From Archegozetes longisetosus (Eukaryota > Arthropoda > Arachnida > Sarcoptiformes > Trhypochthoniidae): a DNA stretch of 64,000 nt. A program made the position numbers and the translations under genes. Under the pieces are notes generated by a model that worked only from the letters and a program-made list of their open reading frames with translations, was not told the DNA's origin and did not search any database. Of this stretch, positions 1-13,825 are shown one piece after another. Location of the stretch: positions 4,146,242 through 4,210,241 of the forward strand of contig JAEMBT020000009.1 in NCBI GenBank assembly GCA_018873245.2, in the 5' to 3' direction. Numbering within the stretch: position 1 is the stretch's first letter; the number at the start of each line of letters is the position of its first letter.

Positions 1-333
1 TTCTAAAAGTATACTTCGATTGGGGGAAAAATGATGTAATGACAAACAAAATGAAAGAATATTTTTATTTAGATAATGAATTTGCAAATTAAGCATTATT
101 TATATATCGAATACTTTTGGTGATCGTTAAGAAACGGAATTAATCGCATATATAGTCGTAGTTTAAGGAACTATGAATTTAGATTAGAGTAAACACCAGT
201 GATTTGACAGATTATCGGAATATATTAAGCTTAAACAATGATTTTTAGATTATGTCGCACTTAATGTTAAAGTCTTACAGTTTAAAGAACAAGTTCAAAG
301 AAGTTTTTGAAAAGTTTGCGCTTAAGTCCTATT

Positions 334-3300
334 ATGTCAAATCAATCGCTTAATTCGGTTTTATTAGATGTTGATTCTCTTCATTCAAACAAACCGAATT
401 TCGTAGAAAAGCCCGAATCACGTGACAGTGTTCTCGATAATGATTTTAATGATATGTTAATAACTAATGTTGAAGTTATTCCTCAATTAGAAAACTATTT
501 ACGAGATTCTGATATCAGATTCAAAGAGAGGCCAACTATAAGATCATTACATCAATCGCCAACTTACAATGAAATTAAAGTAACTTTTAGTACATTTTTT
601 AAATTACTATTAATTACTTTTATCTTATATTAGGCTAAAAATCCGGATTCGAGTCGTAATAAAGGAAATGAAGAACAAGATAAAAATAAAGTTGATGAAA
701 AGCACAAGTTTGGAGTCTTTTCTATGGTCTATGTGAGTCTTGAAAATCAAATGCTTTAATTGTATAAAACTTTGAGTAAGAAAAGTGTTGAAAAACTATT
801 ACTTTAAAGGTTCCGACTTTCATGAATTTATTAGGAACTGTGTTTTATCTAAGAATGGGTTGGATGACAGGAGAAGCCGGAATAAGTGATAATCTATTTT
901 ATAAATTTCTAATTTATTCAAGAAGGGCGTAAAACATTCAGAATCTTATATAGCATACGTCCTTTTTGCGATAAAATTTTTTTAAACATACTTTTCAAAC
1001 ATTTTTCATTAATAGTTTTGGCGGTCCTTCAAGTATTGATCGGAACTGCAATTCTTTGTACAACTGTATTATCAATGACTGCCATCTGTACTAATGGTTA
1101 TATAGGTTCCGGAGGATTTTATTTTATGATATCTAGGAGTTTAGGACCAGAAACTGGTGCAATGTTTGGTGTACTCTACTATATAACCAATACTATTATG
1201 GTCGCGTTCAGTATTGTTGGTTTCTGTCAACAAATGCAATATATATTACAGGTTTGTCTTTCATTGTAATTAATTTGTTTTCAAACTATATTTAAATTGG
1301 TTTCATTTGATTAATTGATTTATTATTAGCCTTAAATACTTTTTATTATTAAGTTTTACTACTATTGAAGATATGACTGAAATAAGCCTGTTTTATTAAT
1401 TGATTTCGATTATCATTAATTAAAATGTAGTTTTATTAAGTATAATGTAATTATAATGACAAAACCGATTAAATAGCTAATCAAAAGCTGAATTAACCAG
1501 AAATTATTGGTTTATTGAATCTAAAGTGCTTTTTGTAATTCTGGTATTTTAGAATAATTCATAAGCAAAATAAGAAACTTTTGAATAATTGGAATAAAAT
1601 TTTTTACTAGTTGTGAGTCAATTTAGTCAAAAATTATAAAAACACCGTTTACAAAGTCAATTTAAAACTGATTTCAATTATTTTCTTAACAGACATTAAA
1701 GATTGGTATAGTTGAATATCCTTCTGGATATAACGATATGAGAGTTGTTGGTTTAATATCTCTATTAGTAGTTTTTGTCATTCCTTTCATAAGTCTAGAC
1801 TTTGAGGCAAAGGTAGCAACAATTCAATGATTGAATTAACAAATAGCCTAACATCACTTAAATATGACTTAAATACTCTTAGAGTCAATGGTTTTTGTTT
1901 GGAGTAGTTATGATCTCATTTTTAGACTTCTTAATTGGGGAACTAATGCCACCAAATGATTATCAAAGAGCTCACGGATTTGTCGGTTGGAATGAGACTG
2001 TATTGAGAAATAATCTTTTGCCTCATTTCGATGGAAGTGATTTTTTTGGTGTCTTTTCAATCTTTACCTCTTCAATAGCTGGAGATTTCACTGGAGCCAC
2101 AATGTCTTCGACGCTTAAGAACCGTAAGAATATTCTATTATTATCGTCAAACTTGACTATTATGTGATCAAAAATAGCGACTTATACTTGAAATATGGAA
2201 TATTCTGTTCGAAAAACTTACTCCCATACACTAATAAAGATTTACTCAACTTTTACAAATATTAATGCGAAATAGAGCATATACAGAATGTTATTCTTAT
2301 ACTTCACAGCTCTATGATCAAAATCACTGCATATACCTGATAACAGAATATTCTGTGTATTTATGACTCAAACAAATATTCAAATATAAACAAAACTCTT
2401 TTGGAAAAAAAGTTTTTACTTTCTACAAAAAAACTAATTCTTAACTCAATAACTATTTAATAGCAAGTGTGTCGATACCGAAGGGATCACTGCTGGCAAT
2501 CATCAGTTCATCAACCATTTATATATTACAAATAGTATTCTTTGGCTCAACAGTGGTTCGTTATGCAACTGGAAATACATCTGATTTACAATTCAATAAC
2601 TATACGTGTTATCAGAATCAAAACGAATGCAATTACGGACTAATTAATGATCAGTTCGTTATGTGGATGACTTCTGCGTTAATCAAAATCGGAAACAAAA
2701 CACACTATATTGAACCCATTTTGGCAGCAGGACTTTTAGCCCAGTCACTTTCATCAGCTATGTGTTCATTCATCGCTGCGCCAAAGATTTTACAAGTACT
2801 ATATTGAAAAAATTCTTAAAAGCAAATTAAATGATTATGGAAGAAAGGCTTTAAGTGTGAAGTATTCATAAAAGCTATTTAAGTCCTTTTTCTAATACAT
2901 TATTTGATTACTCGATATGAAAAATGCTGTCAAAATGGCAAAAATTTTTAATTAATTTCACCGAAAACTTAATTATTGATAAATTAAGTGATCTTCTAGA
3001 AGAGGGTTTAGGTTTGAGCTACTAATAGCAGTCGATTATATCTTTTCCATAAAATATGATTTGATTGTTTGATATGTAAAACTTGTTTAATAACAGATAA
3101 ACTTTTTCCACAAAGAAAAACTTAAGTGATTTTTATTTATGGCTGTCACTTAAGTCCTTCTTCCAGCAAATCATCTGAGACGATAACACCAGTAAAAAGT
3201 TTTCATAGAAGAATGTTTGAAATATGCTATAAAAATACGTTTTCAGTCTCTAGGTTCAGATAAATTACTTCCATTAGTAAAATGGTTCTCAAAGGGCAGC

Positions 3301-5610
3301 GGAAAATACAACGATCCCAAAAGAGGATATATACTTACGTTCATAATTGCTCTATCGTTCATCGCAATTGCAGACTTTGATATAATCGCAAATATAATAT
3401 CGAACTGTTATCTGAGTGCCTGGTCTTTAGTGAATATTTCGTGCTTTCATTCTGATTATGTCTCGTCTCCGAGTTGGAGACCGAAATTCAAATATTTTAA
3501 TAAATGGATTAGTCTTTTATGTGGTTTAGTGTCTATTGTACTAATATTCTGTTTTGATTGGATTTCTTCTGTTTGTTTGGTGGTTATTATGATTTTGGTT
3601 TGGATTATGATCTATGCCTATAAACCAGGTCTTAATCAAGCTTATAAATCCATAAATTATTCACTAATATCTTCCTAAATTTTTTAACTCTTTGACAAGC
3701 AAAAACTTTTAGTTTGATAATTCAATACTTTTGAAAATTTAATTAATAATCAGACTTTAGCAATTTATTAATAACTTTATATTTAACTCATAAATAGAAG
3801 TGAATTGGGGTCAAACAACAGATTCTCAACTATTCAAAACGTTACTTTCGTTAGCGTATAGACTAAACCTAAAAACAGATCATGTGAAATGTTATCGACC
3901 ATCAATTCTATTACTCTCTGGTGTTCCCACAAGTCGCATGCATTTGATATCATTAGCCGATGAAATAACAAAACACAGGGGAATGTTAATCGTTGGCGAT
4001 ATCGTTAAGAATAGTTTGTTATATGAGACAAGAACTAAAACTATTAAAACATGGAATACTTGGCTTAGAAAACAAAATATTAAGTGCTTTTACACATTGA
4101 TTAATGCTCATACTATTGGTGAGGGCTCCAATATGTTGATTCAGGTCAGAAAATCTTTTTCTCAATCTTAAGCAATATCTAACTAAAGTTTAAGAATATT
4201 TTCTGCTTATTTAGCTTATACAAAGTTAACTAAATGTCTTGTTTTGAGATAGGTTATGAAACTTTGTAGACTTTAGGCAACAATTTTCCATATTTTTGGA
4301 ATTTTTCAATCAGTTATTTAAGAATTCGTTCCTATTTTATTTTGTGTTTAATAGTGTTGTGGTTTAGGCAGTATTCTTAGGCCTAATATAGTAATGATTG
4401 GATTCAAAGAGTCATGGAAACAATGCTGTACTCATGAAGTTATCGATTACTTCAATGTTATTCAGTTAGTTCTAAAATTGTCTCTGTCTTTAATAGTATT
4501 TCAACAAAATCTAAACTATGACTTTATATTCCAGTCATGCATTCGAAATGCATAACTCCATAGTGATTTATAGACAACATAATAATAGAGTTGAATGCAG
4601 TGAATCTAAAATTATTGCAAATAAATTAAAGCCAACAAATAATTTTGTAAATTGGAGAACACCTCAAACGGTATATAATATGAATATTCAATCAATAAGT
4701 GGTTCCCTGGATGGTTTGAGAGCGATTCGAGCTGTGAATAAATTAGAATTTATCGATGTTTGGTGGCTGTTCGATGACGGAGGACTCACTCTATTAATAC
4801 CTTATATTCTTTCCAAAAGAAAGAGTTGGAAGAATTCTAAACTAAGAGTTTTCACTATTGTTGACAAGCAGACAGATGTCATATTAACTGAGCAAAAGTA
4901 AAATATTCTTAATATTGTTATAGCTCAGAATATTATTAAATTTGCAAACATTATTTTTTTCTATAGTCTTTCAGAACTTTTGGATAAATTACGTATACCA
5001 TATCACGATTTAATAGTTTTGAAACTTCCACAAAGGCCTACATATAAAAGGTTTGAAATATTTTTCATAAATGTTTTGATTGAAAGTTTTCAATTTTCAT
5101 AACATTTTTTTCTCATTTGAAAGCATTGATGTTATTATTGACGATTTCGATAATAACAAAGATCATATTAGGCCTAGATTCCAAAGCGATAATGATCCAT
5201 ATCTTGAAATTTCTTCTGAAGAACTAACACGTTTTGAATCAGAGGTTCGTAAACTTTAAAAACTGATTTTTAAAGCTATTCTTATCACAAGTTGAACCTA
5301 TTCTAGAAAATGTGAAATTTTTATTAATTTCTTCCCTTACAGACAAACAAATACTTATGTATTAGTGAGTTATTGGAAGAGCATTCAATCAATTCATCGC
5401 TAATAATAATGTAATTAAATTGTAATTAACTTTTTTGAAAGTTTTACTCAAGAATTCATTTGATTCATGTTTAGGACGTTACAAATTCCTAGTAAGAACT
5501 TATCTGCACATCTGTTCATGTTATGGTTAGATCTGTTGTCGACACAAATGCCTGACTTTTTGTTCGTTCGCGGAAGTCAAACAAACGTTTTAACTTTTTA
5601 TTCCGATTGA
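334..5610 (+). CDS. SLC12 family cation-chloride cotransporter (NKCC/NCC-like), 15 exons
   Basis: Electroneutral plasma-membrane cotransport of Cl- with Na+ and/or K+. My exons are 334-579, 634-732, 810-885, 1016-1251, 1693-1812, 1883-2123, 2464-2795, 3247-3628, 3798-4144, 4355-4464, 4535-4897, 4967-5050, 5124-5244, 5343-5410 and 5475-5610. All phases join, giving about 986 residues, a normal family length. Family landmarks seen in order: RPTIRSLH in the cytosolic N-terminus, [11 protein letters not shown] (TM1), [11 protein letters not shown] and [11 protein letters not shown] (TM3 region), [43 protein letters not shown] opening the cytosolic C-terminal domain, [17 protein letters not shown], and the terminal VLTFYS just before the stop. 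The ATG at 334 is the first in its frame. In TM3 the spot that is Tyr in NKCC/KCC and His in NCC (from memory) reads Ser (VAFSIVGF), so ion specificity cannot be assigned. The family call is firm; the subtype is open. Confidence 0.93.
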
Positions 5611-5897
5611 GTCATACCTAAAACCTCAATTTTCTGTTTTATATATTATTATATTTTTTGTGACAATATCATGACGAATAAGAGAAAAACTTTTATTTAA
5701 TGGCCTATCAATTCGGATTAATATCATATAGACGTTATCATTTTTGTGGGCTTTTATTCAATAAGTATTGAAGCCTTTTATTTTTCATTTGAAACTTTTG
5801 ATTCGTTTATTCAAAAGTCTCATAAATTGAAATCATAGCTTAACTGTTGGCTTAAAAGAGTCAAAAATATGAAATTCGCAACGAGTAAATAATTACA
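5611..5897. other. Intergenic, nothing recognised
   Basis: Very AT-rich spacer directly after the SLC12 stop. I see no clear consensus polyadenylation hexamer close to the stop and no coding sequence. Confidence 0.5.
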
Positions 5898-7210
5898 TTC
5901 CGTTTCAAATTGATAAATTCAGTCAATGTATTTTGAATAACTTAAAAACCACTTGAGATAATGATATGAAATTTCACTATTCTGTATACGAAACCATTAA
6001 AAGACACTTGTAAAATTCTAGTCAAATTTCGGCCACTCGCGTGCGTGATGTAATGCATTAAAGCTAAACATAATGTTTCAAAATGATAAATCCAGTAAAA
6101 AATGATTGAGAGAAAGAGTGCGCGATGAAATTTATTTGTAAAAGTATTGTTCTAATTAATGCTGAGCATAAATGAACCTCAGAACTTCTCTAGTCCGAAC
6201 CTGAATATGGAGCTCGGATTTAGACTCGGGTTCAGGTTCTGAATCTTGAAAGAGGTTTAGGCTTGAGGTTCAGGTTCTATAGTAGCCCTGAACCTCTATT
6301 CACACTTATACTGAGAATAAATACTTTTGAAAATTCAATTAACTATTGCTACATTGAATACTTTTAATTAAAAACCACAAAATTACTGACCGATGAAACC
6401 TACCTGTGCTGAGCATAAATAAACCTCAAAGCTCTTGAGCTCGGGCCCGAACTTCAGGTTTAGACTACTAATTTATCAAAATTCAACACATTTATCTGAA
6501 TATTTATCTCATATGTAATAACCTTAATTTGTTGATGTCCTAATATTTTGCTACAGTACTTGGCAGATCATAAGAGTAGTTTAACATTGTCTATTAGTAA
6601 AAGTGTATTTGTCCCAAAAATGTCTAGTGTAATGCATTGTCTATTACTGTAATTTGATGATATTGTTTATAATGTCTAGAATGTTTAGGAGAGATTCGAA
6701 CTACAAAAACTTCGCCTATCTTTTCCGTCGATTTTATTTCCCTTTATAAAGCATTTCGTTCCTGTTTTCTCCATCAATTGTTCGCATTACCTTCACTTAT
6801 TAAAACAATTTAACTTCAATTAAAGTAAGATATTAGTTGACAGGTTTGAAAAGGTTTGAGGTTCGTTCACGAAATAAATGCGACATTACTTCAAAAATTC
6901 TTCAATTCTATGACAAATAGAATATTGAAGAACATAACAAAGAATGGAAGAACTATTGACTATTAGTTACTAAGTATCGATTGTTTATTTAAGTTTTTAT
7001 TAGCTGGATTTATCATTTTGAAACTATATGTTTAGCTTTAATGCTTATATCACGCGCGTGAGTGGCCAAGACTTGACCAAAATTTTACAAATGTCTTTTA
7101 ATGGTTTTGCGTACATATTTGTGTACACAAATAAAATTTCATCTTATTATCTCAGGTGGTTTTTAAGCTACTCAAAAAACACTGACTGGATTTATCGATT
7201 TGAAACGGAC
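5898..7210. repeat. Foldback-type inverted repeat with 200-bp arms
   Basis: The left arm (5898-6095) and right arm (7004-7210) are imperfect reverse complements over about 200 bp. Matching blocks include gataaatccag, cattaaagctaaacat, and a CACTCGCGTGCGTGAT block facing ATCACGCGCGTGAGTG. The interior (6160-6470) carries two direct copies of a GCTGAGCATAAAT-AACCTCA motif and runs related to GAGCTCGGGCCCGAAC. The reading frame at 7028-7243 is just the translated right arm. No transposase was seen, so it is probably a non-autonomous element; superfamily unknown. Confidence 0.7.
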
Positions 7211-8147
7211 TGTATTTCTGTATTTGATTTGAGGTTATTTTGAATAGTGAGAGTATCGTATTTTGTGATATTAGATAACTTATTATATGAATGCTGCATT
7301 ACGTAATGTAAGTGTTATCACATAATCATAAGAGTCTGATAAGTCATGACTGAGACTTCAATACTCTTTTGTTAAGTGTTTAGTTAGCGTTCAGTAGGGA
7401 TGTTAATACTCAAGCAAAATATTTAGCTGATTGTGGGTTGTTTTAAATTAATTATTGACGTTCTGTTTTGTTAGTTCATTAAACTTAATGCTAACGAGGT
7501 GAGAGTGAATGCTATAAGATAATTTAATATTTGGTACGATCACGTCAAGCTGTAATTTGATCGAAAAATCAAAGTTCATGTATAATAAAACGTTTGAGAA
7601 TGCAAACATTTTTGTGTGTAAGTGTTGGCGTTGCAGTTCGTTTTATTTGCACTCAGTTTAGGCGTTAGGAAGGCATGTGTTTCACTTGTGCGTAACAGTA
7701 ATCACCTACGCCTAGTCCATCACCTTACCTAACCTAACATGAAAATATAGCAAGAATGATGCAGATTTTAATCTAAGTTAAAGAACTTGAGTGTGGTATG
7801 ACTTGAGCACAGGACGTGATTCCTTGTTACCTAAATTAGGCGCAATTGAAACAAACTGCAGTCTAACTAGATTATGTTTGTGTTGATGGTCTGTATTTAT
7901 CAATTAATATATTTTTAGTGCCAAAATGTATTAAAATGTCGATCAATTCTAATATGTTTTGAATTTGAAAACAATAAAATTTAAATGAAGTTTATTTGTT
8001 GTAGAATTAAGATACTGTGAAGCGCAAAACTTGATGTTGTTTTACAAACTATTACTCTATTGTGGATAACTTTGGCCTCTGTTCACATACAATAAACTTT
8101 GAATTAATCAATAAATCACATGTGATTTTCAAATCATCATAATTTAA
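7211..8147. other. Intergenic and probable 5' region of the DUF229 gene
   Basis: AT-rich, with no open frame of note. A short cttacctaacctaac run near 7723-7738 contains only two telomere-like units. Confidence 0.4.
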
Positions 8148-11134
8148 ATGTATTTTCTAACCAAACACATTCGACTTGAAGTAATTAAGAAGTTATTAAA
8201 ATTTGCAATAATCTGTGGATCAATTTATTATCTATTTATTGGGTTACTTTCTGTTTACAATGAAGAACTCAGAAAAAGTCCTAAGATCTACTTGTGGTCT
8301 AATCTATCGATGACCCCCGACTTGGTCTGTCGATTGCCGCTTAATATAGATCCGCTTGATGTAACTGTTAACAAATTTTTAGTTCTGGATGAGATAAGAC
8401 GCATTGCTTGCGTGTATGAGAACGAAACTTTTGACTGGACTTATGTCGACGATAATGGTATTTATTAATATAACTTTTAATACAGTTTAGACAAAAAACT
8501 ATAAAATGTTTCAGTCTTTTAAAGTTTAAGATAGTCTAAAGTCTAAAGTCTTGTGTAAAAACTTTAGTTCTTCGTATTGAGTGATTAAACGACAGTTTTA
8601 TGGCGATAATTATCATTTTTTAAAGGTATTCTTCGGATGAACAGTTCTTTATCTGAAGAAACCTCATGCGAATATCAAGTCTATCGCCGATATGAAGGAG
8701 ACGACAATAAGAATGAATATATGGAAAAAGGAGTTATTGATAAGAATGGATTTTCGTTAGCCGAAGTCAATCAAAGTCCAGAAAATCGATTTGTTAAGGT
8801 GGAGTGTTTGAACTCAAAAACTAATAAAAAGTATAAAAATAATCATTATTGGTTTGAACCAAATCTCAATAAGTTTCCTAAAAAATCGGGAGGCAGAAAG
8901 CCTTCAGTATTAATACTAGTGATTGAATCGCTTTCGAGAATTAACTATTTAAGACACATGAGCCTAACTAAAAAAGCTTTAGAATCTCTTGGCAATGTCT
9001 TCTATTTGAATGGTTTAACCAAAATGGCAGACAACTCACATCCAAATATGGTGCCGTTCCTAACAGGTATCTGAAGAAAATAGTTTTATTGAAAGTTTTA
9101 GATATCTCACTTAAATGCAGTATGTCTCAAATCAGATAAAACTAATTTAAGATAAGATAATTTTTTTTCAATCAAAACAGAATTTTACTTTGAATTTGAC
9201 TTAAATATAAGTTAAATTAGTTTCGAAATGAACTAAAGTATGCGTCGAACCAAACAAAAACTTGTATCAAATTAGATAAAATGCTGTTTTCAACTAAGGT
9301 TTAACTCAGACATGACTAAAATATTTCAAATTAAGCATAAAAATGGTCTAAAATGTAACTTTGGTTATTGAAGGTTTTACTGTTGAGCACTTCGGTGGCC
9401 GTTACGATAAGGGTCCGTTCGATGACTACCCATTCATATGGAAAAAATACCAGAATTCCGGTTACACGACAGCTTTTATGGAAGATCATTACGACATAAC
9501 GCTATTCAACGAAATGGAAATCGGACGAAAAGGTTTCGTTCGATCACAACCAGTCGATTGGTATACATTACCATTTTGGAGGCATTTAGAGACAACTGAC
9601 GAACCAGTATTTGAAGATTATTGCTATTTTGACAGAATACCACGAGTTGAAATATTCTTAAATCAACTGTCGCACTTTGTGAAGCGGTCCTACCAGAAAT
9701 CATTGCCTTATTTTGCGTTTGCCTTCTACATACGAGTAACTCATGTTCGTTTCAATAATGCTAGAATATTAGATTCTCATTACGCCAATCTTATCAATCG
9801 GCTCAAGCAATTTGACATTCAAAATGATTTTCTTATATTGATGGGAGACCACGGATGCAGGTTTAATCCTGATTTTTTACAGGTTGTTTTGACTAATTTT
9901 TCACTTCAAATATTTTATTAGTTTCGTATTATATTCATAAAGAACTTCATATGACTAACTTTTAAAACTTTTTGAGAGCATTTAGGATTTAAGATAGCTT
10001 TAGTGGACTTTAGTTCAAATGATAGTTTGATTTTTCCAATTTAAAAATTATTTGTTTTTAATTTCAATTAGCTTTAAATAGACTTAATTTTTACTTTGTT
10101 AACTGTATTACGGCTTTAAGTAAAAATGATATGATTTTTGCTAAAAGTTCTTTCCATAGATTAGTAAAAATAGTTTTACAGAGACATGAAAATGAGTTTC
10201 TTTATTTAAACTTTATGATAAACTTTCTCAGGCTAAGGGATAGAACAATTGATAAAACTTTTTAAAACTATTTTCACTTGCGTTTGAAATTTGGATCAAA
10301 GATCTAATTTTCTTATTATAAATATACTGAAAATTAAATTAACTTATTCCTATAGACAACAATTGGTCGAATCGAAGAGCGAATGCCATTATTTGGTATT
10401 CATATACCGGACAGTATCTTAGCATCAAATCCACATTTAGCTAAAAACCTCATAACAAATAGAGATAGACTAACAAATTGGTTAGACATTCATCTTATGC
10501 TCAATGATATCCTCAACAATAACTATTCATCAATTAGTACCACAGACTACAAGGCTTCATCTTATTCTTTATGGAGACAACAGGTGCCACAGAATAGGAC
10601 TTGTAGTCAAGCATTAATACCACAACTCTATTGTGTTTGTGATGAGCGCAAACAAGTCGATACAAGAGATCAATTGGTATTAAACGTCTCATTATTTTTA
10701 GTCAAACATATCAATAATTTATTACCACAAAAATGTCATCAACTCTTCCTCAGAGATGTCATACGAGTAGAGGTTTGTATTGATTAGGTTGCTATAGAAA
10801 AAATTTTCAGAAGAAAATTTGCAAGTTTTAAAAGCCTCATATGACTTAAGCCATAAATTGACATAATATTGAAGTCTAAAAACTCTGATCTTAATAGGAA
10901 ATAATCCTTCGCTCATCAGTCACATCGAATCATATAGTGCCTAATGTCTCAAAGCTATTTGAAGTGACTGTCCTTTTGAATCCATCTCAAGCTATAATCC
11001 GTTCACAAATTGAATTATTTAATAACAAAACTGTAAAAATTAATGAGGAAATGACACGATTGAATCGTTATGGAAATCAGTCGTATTGTGTTAATGATAG
11101 TCTTTTAAGAAAATTATGTCTATGCAAAGTTTAA
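8148..11134 (+). CDS. DUF229 domain protein (alkaline-phosphatase/sulfatase-like fold), 5 exons
   Basis: Exons 8148-8457, 8626-9066, 9374-9882, 10356-10772 and 10898-11134 join in phase to give about 637 residues, typical for this metazoan family. A hydrophobic segment (about residues 20-42) is a probable signal anchor, so the domain likely faces the lumen or outside. Family motifs in order: PSVLILVIESLSRINYLRHM, DNSHPNMVPFLTG, PFIWKKYQNSGYTTAFMED, ILMGDHGCRF, and GRIEERMPLFGIHIP straight after the exon 3/4 junction. The GDHG block and the N-terminal IESLSR block correspond to the metal-binding strands of the alkaline phosphatase superfamily. The usual Asp before SxSR is Glu here. The cysteine-rich C-terminal portion is present. 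The biochemical substrate of DUF229 proteins is not known to me, so none is proposed. Confidence 0.9.
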
Positions 11135-11260
11135 TTCAAATGTTTTTCACTTAAATTATTCTGTTTTCGTATTAGCCCTGAAATTCATTTTGTTAACTTA
11201 TTTTTAAATATACAATAGATTAGTTAGTAAGATTAAATTATAAAACAAATAAGTTTTTAA

Positions 11261-11266
11261 AATAAA
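11261..11266 (+). terminator. Candidate polyadenylation signal AATAAA for the DUF229 gene
   Basis: Perfect hexamer about 127 bp after the stop codon at 11134, followed by a T-rich stretch. In AT-rich DNA such a match also occurs by chance. Confidence 0.5.
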
Positions 11267-11568
11267 GTTTTGTAGCTCTAAATGCAGTTTAGACTATATT
11301 TGTTAACAGTTCTAATCGAGAAAACAAAAATATGAGAAATTTAATGAGTAGAGGCTAATGCCTGCATCGAGAAGTTGCTGATGGAGTCTTAGGAATTACT
11401 AAAAACTTGAGATTCCGTTTGAGGGTAGTGGCTTATTATTATATATTTCGTATATATCTGTAAAACGATTCAATGATCGGTTGAGTATATTTAAGCGTCG
11501 CTCATCACAATATAACATGCTATAAGCATTGATGCTCAACGCTCGAGCGCTGAGCGTTGAGTCTTAAT

Positions 11569-11852
11569 TAGTGATGTAAAATTTCTAGAAATTATCTTTT
11601 TGATGAGAAACTTTCTTGAAAGTTTTTCGGGACTATTTTTCCTACGCCGTGATTATCTTGAATGCCAATACCAAAATGAATGATATTTTGAATATTTGAA
11701 AGTCACTAATGTTGTATATCACTTAAATTAAAACACTATTTCAATTTAAACATAATTTTGAGCTGAGGAAATAGAAAATCTCTCCTAAGAGAAATTTTGT
11801 ACGATAGAAAATTTCTAGAAATTTCTCGAGAAATTTTCTTTTTACAACACTA
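11569..11852. mobile_element. hAT-type MITE with 8-bp target duplication
   Basis: The element begins TAGTGATGTAAAA and ends TTTTTACAACACTA. It is flanked on both sides by the 8-bp duplication GTCTTAAT (11561-11568 and 11853-11860). Subterminal sequences contain further inverted TTTCTAGAAATT blocks. The 8-bp duplication and TAGTG-type ends fit hAT. It is 284 bp with no coding capacity. Confidence 0.8.
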
Positions 11853-12064
11853 GTCTTAATACACATTTTTCATATTAAAAATAAATATTTGAAATATATA
11901 GTACAAATGTTTTTCAATATAAAAAGAGTTTATCTTTACAAAAATATGATTTATTCTGTTTTAAAGAATTTGGACATAGTTTGAGTTCAGACAAAGTGTA
12001 ATCTTAAGTATGTGCTTGAATAGCATTCAATGAATGACTGCCATACTCATCAAATGTACTAATA

Positions 12065-12267
12065 AAGGGTGACCACGAGTTAAGTAACAACTTTTAAGAA
12101 AAACTGCATAACATCAAAGATTGAAAAGGGCACAACTATTATCTTAATAACTTGTAAGCATAACAAACCCGTTATAAAATAGATAAGAGATATCAGAGAT
12201 AAAACCTTTTAAACTTTTGTTAATGTGCAGCCTTTTTAAGAGTTGACACTTAACTCGTGTCACCCTT
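12065..12267. mobile_element. 203-bp MITE with AAGGGTGAC-type inverted ends
   Basis: The 5' end AAGGGTGACCACGAGTTAAG matches the reverse complement of the 3' end (ACTTAACTCGTGTCACCCTT), with more inverted similarity inside (AACTTTTAAGAAAAACTGCA against TGCAGCCTTTTTAAGAGTTG). No convincing target duplication was seen, so the superfamily is uncertain. Confidence 0.65.
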
Positions 12268-13825
12268 CAATCTATAAACTTCGCTGACTTGAGGCTCGGG
12301 ATTCGAACACTGAGCATCAATCTTCGATAGAGTGCGAACGTGAGCGTCGAGTGTGTGCATCATTGCTTACAAGACTTGAATGAGTAAAACTGTGATGTTG
12401 TTCACTTAACATAATTTAAGTCATAACATAACGTAATATTATGTGTTGAAATACTTTCTTATATCAGCTGTTACTAAAGCGAAACAGTTAAGGATTTTAG
12501 GAAATGAAAAATTAGGGTTTGTTTTGCCGTACCAATTTATTGTTTTAAATATAAAATTACTAGAAAGTGGAGAAACACACATAGTAAATTTTAGTAATTA
12601 AAAATAAACTAGAAAAGTGATTACGAAAATTGTCATTTTTAAATTGATAACGTATTAAATAAATGAACAATTTTCAATAAATACAAAGCAGTGCAAATGT
12701 TTATAAATGTAATGAATCTAACATAATCACAAACGAACACATAATCATTAAGCAATTGAATTTATAAAAGTATCATCCACATTACGGAATAGATAAAAAT
12801 CGACTTTTTATAAGTTCAAAACCCTAAAAGGTTTAAAGTTAAGGTGAGTTTTAAATTATGACTTCAAGTAATATTATCTATTCACTTGAATGGTTTAAAA
12901 TTGCAGCTAGTTTCAATGTTATTCCACGCATGAAAAAATGTTAATCTGCATCTTTAAGATGTATAGCTTATTTCCTTGAGAATGCTTAAACTCGAAACTG
13001 TAGATTATATGTCCACATGAGAGTTAAGGGAAATGTCAAATAATCAAATTTAATTATTTGTTTATAGTTTAATAGTTTACAAACTTTTATCACAAGCACT
13101 TATCAACTAAACTCTTAACAAAAAGTTTTTTGTTATATGAAAATTTGTTTATTTCTTAATATTTAACAAACGCTTATCACCTAATGTTATGCGTATCAAC
13201 TCTATACTCTTTCCTCAAAAAATACTCCTTACGCAAATTTCCCGAGTTTCCAGACATTTCAAGGAAACAAGTTGTAGGTCAAATTTATTCAAATACTTAT
13301 AGCTTGAAGTGTGGAAATTGTGTAAGTGGAGTACAACTATTTGAAGGATAGGATTATCAATCACATGTTTGAGCTTCGAACACATTTATTATTCACAAGG
13401 GAATCATATTTTAAATAAATTTGAACACATACGAAAAAATTTATCATAAATTAATGAAACTGTAATTTTTGCGATTTATATTAGATTTACATTAATAGTT
13501 ACCCACAATGTACAAACGTTTAACTTTATTCAATGACTTCGTATTGATTAACTCTGTCGAAAGATTATTTATTTATTATTGATTTTGATTTAAAGTTTTA
13601 TTAAGTGAAGTTTTTATGTGTATCCTATCATGGAGTATATGCCCTTTTATTATGAGAAAAGTTTACTTTCATTTAAAAATTCTTTAACATATCGTTGATA
13701 ACCTATCATTCATTTATAAGTAGTACTTCACTTATAGCTGACACCTTATCGACTTAGTTTTCAGAGCTTTTACAGTAATTACAGAAATCTAATCATAAAG
13801 ACGTTTTCTAGTGATTAGATTACAA

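Noticed and set aside
2124-2463. Possible repeat around GAATATTCTG in an SLC12 intron
   Set aside because: Short AT-rich similarity only; no borders or second copy elsewhere.
7028-7243. 71-codon open frame
   Set aside because: Lies inside the right arm of an inverted repeat; the left arm does not preserve it.
7723-7738. Telomere-like cctaa units
   Set aside because: Only two units, expected by chance in this composition.
9506-9703. Minus-strand open frame inside DUF229 exon 3
   Set aside because: Shadow of the well-supported plus-strand exon.
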